DNA from: CAWUEX02 sp038148375
GTDB lineage: Bacteria; Pseudomonadota; Alphaproteobacteria; Rhodospirillales; Rhodospirillaceae
Length of the DNA stretch: 64,000 bases
Assembly (NCBI GenBank): GCA_038148375.1
Contig: JAYQVH010000004.1
Location: forward strand, 124,001 to 188,000
Direction: 5' to 3'
Below the pieces are notes generated by a model that did no database searches, had not been told where the DNA came from, and was given only the letters and a program-made list of their open reading frames with translations. The position numbers were made by a program, and so were the translations under genes. Shown here in pieces: positions 55,416 through 63,765 of this stretch (the first letter of the stretch is position 1; each line of letters begins with the position of its first letter).

Positions 55416-56153
55416 ATGACGAGTGCTTCCGATTTCTCCAAACCGCACATCCTCATCGTCGACGACGATGCGGAAATTCGTGACCTGCTTTCGCGCTTCC
55501 TCAGCAAGTACGAATACAGGGTGACCACGGCCCGCGATGGGCGTGAGATGAAAAAGGCTTTGGAGGACTGGCAGATCGACCTCATCGTTCTCGATCTTAT
55601 GATGCCGGGCGAGGACGGCCTCAGCTTGTGCCGCAAAGTCCGCTCCGAATCCAACATGCCGGTTATCATGCTCACCGCCATGGGCGAGGACGTCGATCGT
55701 ATCATCGGTCTGGAAGTCGGCGCCGACGACTATATGGCCAAGCCCTTCAATCCGCGCGAACTGGCCGCCCGCATCAAAGCCGTGCTGCGCCGGTTCGAGA
55801 CTGGCGGGGCAGGAGCCTCGACCGATGGTGAGAAAAAGGGCCGCTTCGCCTTCGCCGAGTTCGAGCTCGATCCGGCGACCCGCTCGCTGCACCGGGGCGA
55901 TGAGGAAATCGATCTTACCGCCGGCGAGTACGATCTTCTGGTCGCCTTCGTCGAACACCCGCAGCGCGTTCTAAACCGGGATCAACTGCTCGATATGGCC
56001 AAGGGCCGCGCGGCGATCCCGTTCGACCGCTCGATCGATGTTCAGGTCGGCCGTCTGCGTAAGAAGATCGAGCCGGATCACAAAGAGCCGACATTGATCA
56101 AAACCGTGCGCGGCGGCGGCTATATGCTGACCGCGGATGTGACGCGGGTCTGA
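55416..56153 (+). CDS. OmpR/PhoB family response regulator
   Basis: This 245-residue protein has a receiver domain with acidic Asp16-Asp18, phospho-acceptor Asp60 (LIVLDLMMPGEDG) and AKPFNPREL, then an OmpR-type winged helix ending YMLTADVTRV. It is the partner of the kinase whose start lies three bases beyond its stop, forming one translation unit. The ATG is the first good start after the TGTAAC boxes. Confidence 0.95.
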   Translation: MTSASDFSKPHILIVDDDAEIRDLLSRFLSKYEYRVTTARDGREMKKALEDWQIDLIVLDLMMPGEDGLSLCRKVRSESNMPVIMLTAMGEDVDRIIGLEVGADDYMAKPFNPRELAARIKAVLRRFETGGAGASTDGEKKGRFAFAEFELDPATRSLHRGDEEIDLTAGEYDLLVAFVEHPQRVLNRDQLLDMAKGRAAIPFDRSIDVQVGRLRKKIEPDHKEPTLIKTVRGGGYMLTADVTRV

Positions 56154-56156
56154 GCG

Positions 56157-57662
56157 ATGAACCTGCGCCGATTCATGCCCGACAGCCTCGGCGGCTGGGT
56201 GTTCACGGTGGTGGTGGCCGCCGTGATTCTGATCTACAGCCTGTCGTTGCTGAGCTATCTGATCTTCCGCGACGAAGCCGCCGCCGCGGCGGCGGCCAGC
56301 CAGGCCGCCGATCAGCTGATCGTCTACAAGCGGGTGATTGAGCAGGCCGAAGAACGCGAGCGGCTGAGCCTGATCCGAGGTTTGAGTTCACCCGGCATAC
56401 GCATGGTGGTGACCAGCCGTCCGCTGGTGCGCGAATCCGACGACGTGTTTACATCCCGCATCGTCTATCGCCGCCTGGCGCGTGAGTTTCCCACCGGGAC
56501 GGACATTCGCATCGACTCGCGGATTGCCGATCCGGAGGGTGACGAGCGCTTCCCGACCCAAGAGGAAATCCGCCGCCATCATCGCGGCCTGCGCGGCGGT
56601 GAACCACCCCCGCAGCCAGAGGACGCTTTAGCGGGAGAACCGCCGCCGCGTCCGCCTGCGAGCATTGCCGCGGAGCGGCGTGCCCGGACTCTCGATCAGA
56701 CCCTGCGCGATATACGCGGCTTCCAACCGTTCGTACGCGCGTCCGTTAAGGTCGACGAAAATATGTGGTTCAACGCTCGCGTCGATTTGAACATCAATGA
56801 AACCAGCGAGCGCACCCGGCCGTTCATCTTCACCACGGTGCTGACACTCCTCATTGCGGTGTCGGCCGTCTACGCGGTGCGCCGCGCCACCCGGCCGGTG
56901 TCCCTGTTCGCCACCGCAGCCGAACGCCTGGGGATCGAATTCAACGCCGCGCCGTTGCCCGAGTCCGGCACCGGCGAAGTGCGCCGCGCTGCGCGCGCCT
57001 TCAACACCATGCAAAGCCGCCTGAAGCGCTTTGTTCAGGACCGCACCCAAATGCTGGCCGCGATCTCCCACGATCTGCGCACGCCAATTACCCGCATGCG
57101 CCTGCGAGCGGAGTTTGTCGATGATGACGAACAGCGCTCCAAAATGCTCAACGATCTCGATGAAATGGAAGCGATGATCAAGGCGACCATGGCGTTCGCC
57201 CGTGACGATACCGCCAACGAGCCGGCGGTAAAGATCGATATTGCAGCTGGGTTGGCTGCCCTGGCGGTGGACGAAAAAGCCATCGGTCACGAGGTCGCTT
57301 ACATGGGGCCGAAATCGTTGAAACTGATCGGCCGGCCGCTCGGCTTCAAGCGCGCGCTGACCAATTTGGTCGAGAATGCGGTCAAGTACGGCGGCTCTGC
57401 TGAAGTCACGCTATCGCGCAGTGGTGACTACGCGGAAATCGTGATCGATGACAAGGGTCCGGGTATTCCTGATGGGGAGAAGGAACAGGTGTTCACGCCG
57501 TTCTATCGCCTGGAGAGTTCCCGCTCGCGCGACACCGGCGGCACCGGGCTTGGCATGACCATCGCCCGCAATGCCATCCGCTCCATGGGCGGCGATGTGG
57601 TGCTGCTCGATCGCCCCGGCGGCGGGTTACGGGTAAAGGTAACCCTGCCGGTGCAGGGCTAG
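56157..57662 (+). CDS. EnvZ-like sensor histidine kinase
   Basis: This 501-residue kinase has membrane helices at about residues 14-36 and 222-241 enclosing a periplasmic sensor domain of about 185 residues. The latter contains an unusual Pro/Glu-rich stretch (EPPPQPEDALAGEPPPRPPA, residues 149-168). HAMP follows, then HisKA with His305 in AAISHDLRTPITRMR and an HATPase domain (N box ENAVKYGG, G1 DDKGPGIP, G2 GGTGLGMTIA). It is the partner of the preceding regulator. Confidence 0.94.
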   Translation: MNLRRFMPDSLGGWVFTVVVAAVILIYSLSLLSYLIFRDEAAAAAAASQAADQLIVYKRVIEQAEERERLSLIRGLSSPGIRMVVTSRPLVRESDDVFTSRIVYRRLAREFPTGTDIRIDSRIADPEGDERFPTQEEIRRHHRGLRGGEPPPQPEDALAGEPPPRPPASIAAERRARTLDQTLRDIRGFQPFVRASVKVDENMWFNARVDLNINETSERTRPFIFTTVLTLLIAVSAVYAVRRATRPVSLFATAAERLGIEFNAAPLPESGTGEVRRAARAFNTMQSRLKRFVQDRTQMLAAISHDLRTPITRMRLRAEFVDDDEQRSKMLNDLDEMEAMIKATMAFARDDTANEPAVKIDIAAGLAALAVDEKAIGHEVAYMGPKSLKLIGRPLGFKRALTNLVENAVKYGGSAEVTLSRSGDYAEIVIDDKGPGIPDGEKEQVFTPFYRLESSRSRDTGGTGLGMTIARNAIRSMGGDVVLLDRPGGGLRVKVTLPVQG

Positions 57663-57678
57663 AGCTAAAGATTGGGGT

Positions 57679-58752
57679 TTAGCTCCCGCTGTCTTCGGCA
57701 ATGCCTTCGTGCAGCGGGCGGGGGAACAGGCCCTCCGCGGTCATCTTTTCCATCACCTCGGCATAGAGCCCGCGCAGTTGCGATTGATCCTCCATGCCGG
57801 ACCTGAACCGGTTCGGCGGCGTGATGGTCTTCTTGTATTCGGTGTAGAGCTCGGTGCGCAGCTGGGCGATGACATTAAAGCTGTTGGCCGAATGGCGATG
57901 CGCGCGCAGCTGTTCGATGTCGATGAGGGCGCGGCATTTCATACTTTCGCCGGACGGAACTGTCTCGTTGATGATGTTGCCGTAGTAATCGATGATCTTG
58001 GTGCCGCCGGCGTTGGTGGATTCCAGGAATCCGCGCCGGCTGACCCAGCCGCCGGTGTTGGTGGAAATCAGATAGCAGTTGTTCTCCAGCGCGCGGGCCT
58101 ACTTGCACGCACTCCATCCCGGAAAGTCCGGTGAGTCCGAGGTCGGGTTGAGCAAAATCTCGGCGCCCTTCATCGCCAACATGCGCGCCACTTCCGGCTT
58201 GGTGATTTCCATGCAGGGGAACATGCCGATGCGGCCGATGTTAGTGTCGGCCACCGGCCACAGCGCATCCCAGCCTTCAACCTCTACGTACTCGTCCAGG
58301 AAATCGTGCGGCGACGGCGTGCTCAAAGAATGCAGCCGCCGGTACTTCAAAATCACTTCGCCCTTGGGGTCGATCAGGAAGGAGCAGTTGAAATAGCGCT
58401 TCTCCCACTTCGGATCGTATTCGTACGCATTGGCGCCGATATATACGCCGAATTCCCGCGCGGCCTGAAACAGCGGCTCCAGTTCCGGCCCGGGGATCTC
58501 GATGCAGCCGACGTCCAGCCAGTCGATGGACTTGCGCCCGCGCCACGCTGCCGGGGCGAGGGTGAGGAACATCTCGGGGAAGGTCACCAGCTTGACCGCG
58601 CCCAGGCCGTTGCCGAGCCCCTTCTTCATCAGGTCCAGGGCCGCGTCCATGTTTTCTTTCATGATCGCGCGGCCTTCTTCCGGTCCGGATACGTCGGCCC
58701 GGATCGGATTGACGATGGTCTGGCAGGCGAGGGCGTAATAGCGGGGGATCAT
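57679..58752 (-). pseudogene. nitrilase superfamily protein interrupted by an in-frame TAG
   Basis: The full frame would encode 357 residues of a carbon-nitrogen hydrolase. Catalytic Glu60 (VTFPEMF), Lys136 (VILKYRRL) and Cys180 (GMFPCMEI) all precede the stop. At codon 218 (bases 58099-58101) TAG interrupts a conserved helix: PGWSACK, stop, ARALENNCYLISTNTGGW. The frame then stays open for 52 codons to an ATG and on to the true end, so no frameshift is involved. The truncated product keeps the triad but loses about 139 residues of the fold and is unlikely to be stable. It was preceded by another gene on the same strand, of which only a remnant remains. Confidence 0.85.
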
Positions 58753-58761
58753 GTGTGGCTC

Positions 58762-58880
58762 CTAAACATAACTGTCTTTATCCATCGCCGTGCCCGGCGG
58801 CGTCAGGGTGCCGTCGTCGAGCAGGCGTTTGATGATCTCGCGTCCGACCTTGATGTTGCCGAGGTCGCCCGGCGGCCCCG
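58762..58880 (-). pseudogene. C-terminal remnant of an unidentified gene
   Basis: About 38 codons before a TAG (58762-58764) have the high GC third positions of genuine coding sequence and read GDLGNIKVGREIIKRLLDDG and TLTPPGTAMDKDSYV. The stop lies nine bases before the nitrilase ATG, so the two were consecutive in an operon. Upstream of about 58880 the sequence instead codes, on the other strand, for the signal peptide of the NTF2-like protein. The rest of the gene is missing. I do not recognise the family. Confidence 0.5.
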
Positions 58881-58908
58881 TAATCTCTTCCTTGCGCTCG
58901 CTGTACTG

Positions 58909-59376
58909 GTGATGTGCGCTCTGTCTTCGGCCGTTCAGGCCGATCATCACGCGGCTTCCGCGTCCGACGGCACGCCCGCGAGCCCTAAAGACTTTGCGGT
59001 CATGTACGGTGAAGCGTCGGCCTCGTTTTCCGCGGAAGCGGTCGCCAGTTTCTACGGCGAAACCGTTGTCAGCATCGCCCACACGGGAACCATGCGGACA
59101 ATGGCTGGCAAGCCGCAACAAGTCGCGGAACTCGCAGGGTTCTATACCGCGCTAGGGGAACGCGGGATTACGTCACTGAATCTGGCCGATTACACCGTCA
59201 TCGAGCTGTCGAACGAATTTGCGCTGTCCCGTATGCGCTGGGAACTTGCGGACTCATCCGGTGCCGTCCGCAACACGGTCATGTCGACCTATGTCATCCG
59301 CCGTGAAGCGCCGGGCTGGCGCGTGGTCTCAATTCTTGAGATGGGCAGACCGACACCGCCCGCGCGACTCGAGTGA
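58909..59376 (+). CDS. exported NTF2/SnoaL-like protein, 5' end probably lost
   Basis: The frame encodes a signal-peptide core (NLFLALAVLVMCALSS, then AVQA cleavage) and a mature NTF2-like domain of about 140 residues with YGEASASFSAEAVASFYGE and the closing WRVVSILEMGRPTP. No ATG, GTG or TTG lies where the signal peptide should begin; the first available starts (GTG 58909, ATG 58912) leave only about ten residues of it. Upstream codons belong to another gene remnant on the opposite strand. So the gene was probably cut by the same event. Such cone-shaped domains bind or act on small hydrophobic molecules. Confidence 0.6.
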   Translation: MMCALSSAVQADHHAASASDGTPASPKDFAVMYGEASASFSAEAVASFYGETVVSIAHTGTMRTMAGKPQQVAELAGFYTALGERGITSLNLADYTVIELSNEFALSRMRWELADSSGAVRNTVMSTYVIRREAPGWRVVSILEMGRPTPPARLE

Positions 59377-59438
59377 CGGTGGTGGCGTAGCACGCATATC
59401 GCGTCTAAGCTTTCGGCGACCAAGAGGGAGGGCGCACC

Positions 59439-60941
59439 ATGGCCACGCGACGTAAACCTTTCGCCAATGATCCGGATGGCACACGGCTGCCGATCAAGAT
59501 CGACACCACGTCCAACGGAGAATTCCAGCCCCGGCCCTTAAGCGCAGCGAACGTCGAAGCCAATCGCCGGGCGCTGGTGAATGCCGACGACAACGCCCGT
59601 CACACCGGCAAACAGCGCCGCGACTTTCTCGTCTCTGCCGCCGGTGCGGCAACCACGCTGCTCGCCTTCAACGAGGTCAACGCCGCCACCGGCAAACGCG
59701 GCAGTTCCTATGAGCTGCCGTGGGAAGCGGGCAAGGACGAGGCCGCCGCGAAGGAGGCGCTCGACGGCGACGAGTTCATTTTCGACATCCAGGGCCATCA
59801 CGTCGGCAACATCGACAGTTGGTCGGAGGATTCGCCCCTTTATCCCGCACGCCATAACTACAAATTCTTCGCGCCTCAGGTGGGGTGTAGCTACGGCGGC
59901 GACGATCCGGAGACGGGCCACATCCACTGCCTGACCGGCGAGGCCTACGTCAAAGAAGTGTTCATGGACAGCGATACGGACATCGCCGTCTTGTCCTTCG
60001 GGCCTGCGCCGGGCAACCAGATGCTGCCGAAGTATTCGGAAGGGGCGGAGACGGTGCGCATCGTCGAGGCCCTCGGCACCACCCAGCGCTTGATGGTGCA
60101 CGGTCGCTGTATGCCGACCTATCCTGAAGACCTGGAGGCGATGGACGAAACCGCCGCTACCTGGCCGGTCTCCGCCTGGAAGACCTACACCCAGCATGGC
60201 CCCAACGACACCGGCTACTTCCTCGACGACGATCTCGGCCAGACCTTTATCGACAAGGTGCGCAAGACCGGGGTGAACATCATCGCCGTACACAAAGGCC
60301 TGCCGTTCCTGCAGTACAAAAACAATTTGAAGTACGCGAGCTCGCGCGACGTCGGCCCGGCAGCGACGCAAAACCCCGACATCAAGTTTTTGATCTATCA
60401 CTCGGGCTACGACATGACGAAACCGGAAGGACCCTATAGCCGGGACTCCGGCTCCGGCGTCGACGATCTCATCACCTCGCTGATGGACAGCGGCATTACG
60501 CCCGAGAGCCAGGCCAATGTGTATGCCGAGCTTGGCAGCACCTGGCGTTATCTGATGCGCGATCCGGATCAGGCGGCGCATGTCATTGGCAAGTTGCTCA
60601 AATACGTCGGCGAGGACCGCGTGCTATGGGGCACGGACTCGATCTGGTACGGCTCGCCGCAGGATCAGATCATGGCCTTCCGCGCCTTCCAGATCTCCGA
60701 CGAGTTTCAGGAGAAATACGGCTATCCCAAGCTGACGACGGAGATCCGCGCCAAGGTGTTTGGGCTCAGCGGTGCGGAGGCCTACGGCCTCACACCCGAC
60801 GAGGTGCGCAAATATACCAAGGCCGATCCGGTGGAAGAGGCGAAGCGCGAATATGCCGAAGCGCCGGACCCGAGCTACCTGACCTACGGCCCGAAAACCC
60901 GGCGCGAGTTCTTCCGCTTTCTGGCGCAGGAAACGCGGTGA
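59439..60941 (+). CDS. exported amidohydrolase family protein
   Basis: This 500-residue protein has a cytoplasmic-looking lead of about 58 residues and then a twin-arginine signal (KQRRDFLVSAAGAATTLLAF, cleavage near NAA), so it is probably exported despite the odd lead. The amidohydrolase TIM barrel follows, with metal-site candidates FDIQGHHVG, VHKGLP, IYHSGYD and GTDSIWYGSP, similar to amidohydrolase 2/decarboxylase-type (ACMSD-like) enzymes. The next gene overlaps it by one base (TGATG). Substrate unknown. Confidence 0.82.
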   Translation: MATRRKPFANDPDGTRLPIKIDTTSNGEFQPRPLSAANVEANRRALVNADDNARHTGKQRRDFLVSAAGAATTLLAFNEVNAATGKRGSSYELPWEAGKDEAAAKEALDGDEFIFDIQGHHVGNIDSWSEDSPLYPARHNYKFFAPQVGCSYGGDDPETGHIHCLTGEAYVKEVFMDSDTDIAVLSFGPAPGNQMLPKYSEGAETVRIVEALGTTQRLMVHGRCMPTYPEDLEAMDETAATWPVSAWKTYTQHGPNDTGYFLDDDLGQTFIDKVRKTGVNIIAVHKGLPFLQYKNNLKYASSRDVGPAATQNPDIKFLIYHSGYDMTKPEGPYSRDSGSGVDDLITSLMDSGITPESQANVYAELGSTWRYLMRDPDQAAHVIGKLLKYVGEDRVLWGTDSIWYGSPQDQIMAFRAFQISDEFQEKYGYPKLTTEIRAKVFGLSGAEAYGLTPDEVRKYTKADPVEEAKREYAEAPDPSYLTYGPKTRREFFRFLAQETR

Positions 60942-62011
60942 TGCGCAAAGTTTGCATGGCGCTCTTGTTGGCGTTGGTCGGGGCATCAACCGCAAGCGCC
61001 GCGACCCTGGCCGATACCTGCGCCTCGGCGGCAAACGCTTGGCTTGCGTCCTTGTCGGAAGAACAACGGGACGAAGCGGTCCGGCCATTCGACCATGAAG
61101 GCCGGAAAAAATGGACCAACCTGCCGGGCGGACGCTATCGCGACGAGGGGCTGCCTTTCGAGGACATGTCTGAAAACCAGCGCAAGCTGGCGCACCGTCT
61201 CATGCAGTGCGGCTTGTCGAGCCAGGGCTATCAAAAAGCTGTCGGCACTATGTGGGTCGATGATTATCTGTTCTCTAAGATGACCAACCCGGAGATGCAG
61301 GCGGTCATCAACCGCGGCTACGGCTTTTATTGGGTCGGTGTTTTCGGTGAGCCAGGCGGCGACGCGCCCTGGGGCTGGCAGGTCGACGGCCATCACCTCG
61401 GTCTCAATTTCACCGTCGCTGACGGAATGGTGGAAGTAACGCCCGCCTTCGTCGGTATTCAGCCCAATGAAATTCCGGACGGACCCTATACCGGCTGGCG
61501 CGTGCTCGGCGAAGAAGAAGACAAAGCACTCGCCCTGGTGAATAGCCTCGACGACATGCAGCGCAGTCGCGCCATCCTCAGTGCAACGGTGCCAGACGAA
61601 ATCTTCACCGGTCCGGAGCGGGGCGATGCCCTTACGGACTTCGAAGGTCTCACCGGGTCTGACATGACGGACGGCCAGCGCGCCCTCTTGCAGGGTCTCA
61701 TCGAAGAATATGTGCGCAATGTTGATCCCGAAGCCGCGGATGCGCTGCTCGGCCGGATCGCCGCTGACGGCGCGGACGTATTGCACTTCGCCTGGATGGG
61801 CCCGACCGAGGCGGGCAGTCCGTTTTACTACCGCGTTCACGGGCCGTCGGTGCTGATCGAATTCGATCACACGCTCGTTATCGGCCGGGCGCAATCCGGC
61901 GAACGCCAACACGACCCCAATCATATTCACACCATTCTGCGCCAGCCGGGCCAGGACTATGGCGCCGATCTGTTGCGCCGCCATTACGAAGAGCATCACG
62001 CCGATGACTAA
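60941..62011 (+). CDS. exported DUF3500 family protein
   Basis: This 356-residue protein starts at the ATG that shares a base with the previous stop and has a signal peptide (ending STASA). It matches DUF3500, with PWGWQVDGHHLGLNFTV and the C-terminal YYRVHGPSVLIEFDHT and NHIHTILRQPGQDYG; the many conserved His residues suggest a metal site. No function is established for the family. It overlaps the next gene by eight bases. Confidence 0.87.
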   Translation: MRKVCMALLLALVGASTASAATLADTCASAANAWLASLSEEQRDEAVRPFDHEGRKKWTNLPGGRYRDEGLPFEDMSENQRKLAHRLMQCGLSSQGYQKAVGTMWVDDYLFSKMTNPEMQAVINRGYGFYWVGVFGEPGGDAPWGWQVDGHHLGLNFTVADGMVEVTPAFVGIQPNEIPDGPYTGWRVLGEEEDKALALVNSLDDMQRSRAILSATVPDEIFTGPERGDALTDFEGLTGSDMTDGQRALLQGLIEEYVRNVDPEAADALLGRIAADGADVLHFAWMGPTEAGSPFYYRVHGPSVLIEFDHTLVIGRAQSGERQHDPNHIHTILRQPGQDYGADLLRRHYEEHHADD

Positions 62012-62504
62012 AGTGGGTCTCGTGATGGCCCTGATGGCCGGATTCGCGTTTTCCGCAAGCGCTGAAGACGCGCCGCGCATGAAAGGCATCGGCTGGGTGG
62101 TGCTGCGGTCCCACGACCGCGATGCCCTAGCCGAGTTCTATCGTGCGCTCGGCTTTCAGGAGTGGGCGTCGTCGGAGCGCATCGTCGGTTTGCGCGCCGG
62201 GGGAGGCGCGGCGCTGGAGATCGGCCATCTCGATGCGGATGCGCCGGCCAATCCGCCACGTACGTCGCGGACGCAATCTCAGGCGATGGCGATTTTCGGC
62301 GTGGACAATATCGAGGCAGTTGTGGACCGCGCCCGCGCCAGCGGTGCGACGTTCGTCGAAAAGTATCAAGGACCCGCGGGTCCACCGCTGTATTACATCG
62401 GCGACCCGGACGGCAACGTCATCGGCTTCGCTGAAGACGGTCCCATGTGGGGTAATACTGAAGAATTAGAGGCGCTGGGGATCACACCTGCGCCGGAGCA
62501 ATAA
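62004..62504 (+). CDS. exported VOC/glyoxalase-fold protein
   Basis: This 166-residue protein has a signal peptide (MTKVGLVMALMAGFAFSA, cleavage near SAED) and one vicinal-oxygen-chelate repeat pair, with RSHDRDALAEFYRALGF early and YYIGDPDGNVIGFAEDG late. VOC proteins usually work in the cytoplasm as glyoxalases, dioxygenases or resistance proteins; export is unusual. It overlaps the DUF3500 gene by eight bases, so translation is coupled. Confidence 0.83.
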   Translation: MTKVGLVMALMAGFAFSASAEDAPRMKGIGWVVLRSHDRDALAEFYRALGFQEWASSERIVGLRAGGGAALEIGHLDADAPANPPRTSRTQSQAMAIFGVDNIEAVVDRARASGATFVEKYQGPAGPPLYYIGDPDGNVIGFAEDGPMWGNTEELEALGITPAPEQ

Positions 62505-62520
62505 ACAGAGAGGAATTCCT

Positions 62521-63339
62521 ATGACGCTTTCACGCAGAACGGTTCTTGGCAGTACGGCAGCCGCGGCGATGGGGAGTATGACCGTATCCGGTCCGGCACA
62601 GGCCGCGCTCGACCTCTCCAATCCCGCCAACAAGATGGAAGTCTATGCCCGTATGCGCGGCATGGGTGACGGCGAGTTGTCGTTGTGGTGGTGGCGGGCC
62701 AACATCTGGGCGAAGCCGAATGACGAGGTCGCGGTCAAGATCGCCATTGCGGAAGGCCTGACCTTTCAGCGCCTGACCCGCAACGGTGATGGAACGCTGC
62801 AAGACGCCCAAGCCGGGCGCGGCACGTTCCGCGACGCCGAGACCGGCGAACCGCTGACCACCTTCACCAATCCGATCAACGGTCATACCGCCGAGCCGGA
62901 TCATATTCGCTCTCTCAACAGGGGCGTCATCGGGCCGAACGGCATAATCCGCGAACCCGACGTGCGCGTGCTCGTATTCGAAAGCGAGATCAGTGAACCC
63001 CTGGTCAACCTCGGTCAGGTGTTCATGCGCGAAAACTTCGTCGCCAAGTTTAAGGGGCGGGAAGGCCGCGCGGCGACCAGCACGTCGTCGTCGCTGACCA
63101 CGTATGTCGCCCAGGCCGACGACATCGCCGATGACGGCAAGGCGTTCCGGCCGTGCAATTTCTTCTACCAAAGTCTGGGTGGTTTCCGCCCGTGGATGGG
63201 CATGGACGACGCCACGGGTGCGCTGAGCTGGCAGACCTATGGCCAAAAGCTCGGCAACGGACCGGACAAGGCGTCCGACGATATCCGCGGCTGGGTGGAT
63301 GCAAACTATCCAGGGTTCCTGGAAAACCCCGGGATTTGA
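62521..63339 (+). CDS. Tat-exported DUF1838 family protein
   Basis: This 272-residue protein has a twin-arginine signal (LSRRTVLGSTAAAAMG, cleavage near AQA) and matches DUF1838, a beta-rich family of unknown function common in sphingomonads and related bacteria beside TonB receptors and NTF2-like proteins. Conserved segments are DGELSLWWWRANIW and CNFFYQSLGGFRPWMGM. An AGAGGAAT element precedes the ATG. It is the last gene of the four-gene run. Confidence 0.85.
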   Translation: MTLSRRTVLGSTAAAAMGSMTVSGPAQAALDLSNPANKMEVYARMRGMGDGELSLWWWRANIWAKPNDEVAVKIAIAEGLTFQRLTRNGDGTLQDAQAGRGTFRDAETGEPLTTFTNPINGHTAEPDHIRSLNRGVIGPNGIIREPDVRVLVFESEISEPLVNLGQVFMRENFVAKFKGREGRAATSTSSSLTTYVAQADDIADDGKAFRPCNFFYQSLGGFRPWMGMDDATGALSWQTYGQKLGNGPDKASDDIRGWVDANYPGFLENPGI

Positions 63340-63591
63340 ACGCCATGCCTTAGCCGATGCATGGGTGCGCGCAGACCAGCTTTGCTGCGTGCATGGGCTC
63401 GTTCGTCTCAGAATTAACCTCCTGAAATCGCTGGCCGATTTGGGCACAAGGCGAGTTACGGGGCGCGTGCATGGGCTCGTTCCTCACCTTTTCACCGGGT
63501 AAACAGAATTCTGGTCGGGGCGAGGCGCGCGCGGAGCTGTGACAGAACTGCCGCAAGCCCTTGAAATTCAATGCTCTCTTTGTGGGATTTA
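63340..63591. other. intergenic region with two direct repeats
   Basis: This stretch has no convincing gene. It holds two perfect copies of the 18-base sequence GCGTGCATGGGCTCGTTC at 63387-63404 and 63465-63482, 78 bases apart, in direct orientation. Small frames here encode low-complexity sequence and look like chance. Confidence 0.5.
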
Positions 63592-63620
63592 TTGACTCCT
63601 GGCCCCGAGTCGCACATCAT
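63592..63620 (+). promoter_or_regulatory. candidate cspA promoter
   Basis: TTGACT (63592-63597) and CATCAT (63615-63620), separated by 17 bases, match a sigma-70 promoter at five and four of six positions. Transcription would start near 63627, leaving a 5' leader of about 140 bases, the long untranslated leader typical of cold-shock genes. Confidence 0.4.
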
Positions 63621-63765
63621 AAGCGTTGCGCTTGCATTGCCTGAGTTAATTTACGCGACCTTCTACGTTTCACTCGCCTAATTGCCCCCTGACAGTGTGA
63701 TCGTAAGACCCGGCCCACGCGAGTTTGTGTGTGGCCAAACACGTGCCTACTACTGGAGAAAGACT

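Noticed and set aside
58306..58908. Upstream extension of the NTF2-like frame to 58306
   Set aside because: The extra 200 codons are antisense to the nitrilase gene with its intact catalytic residues, so they are not a real N-terminus.
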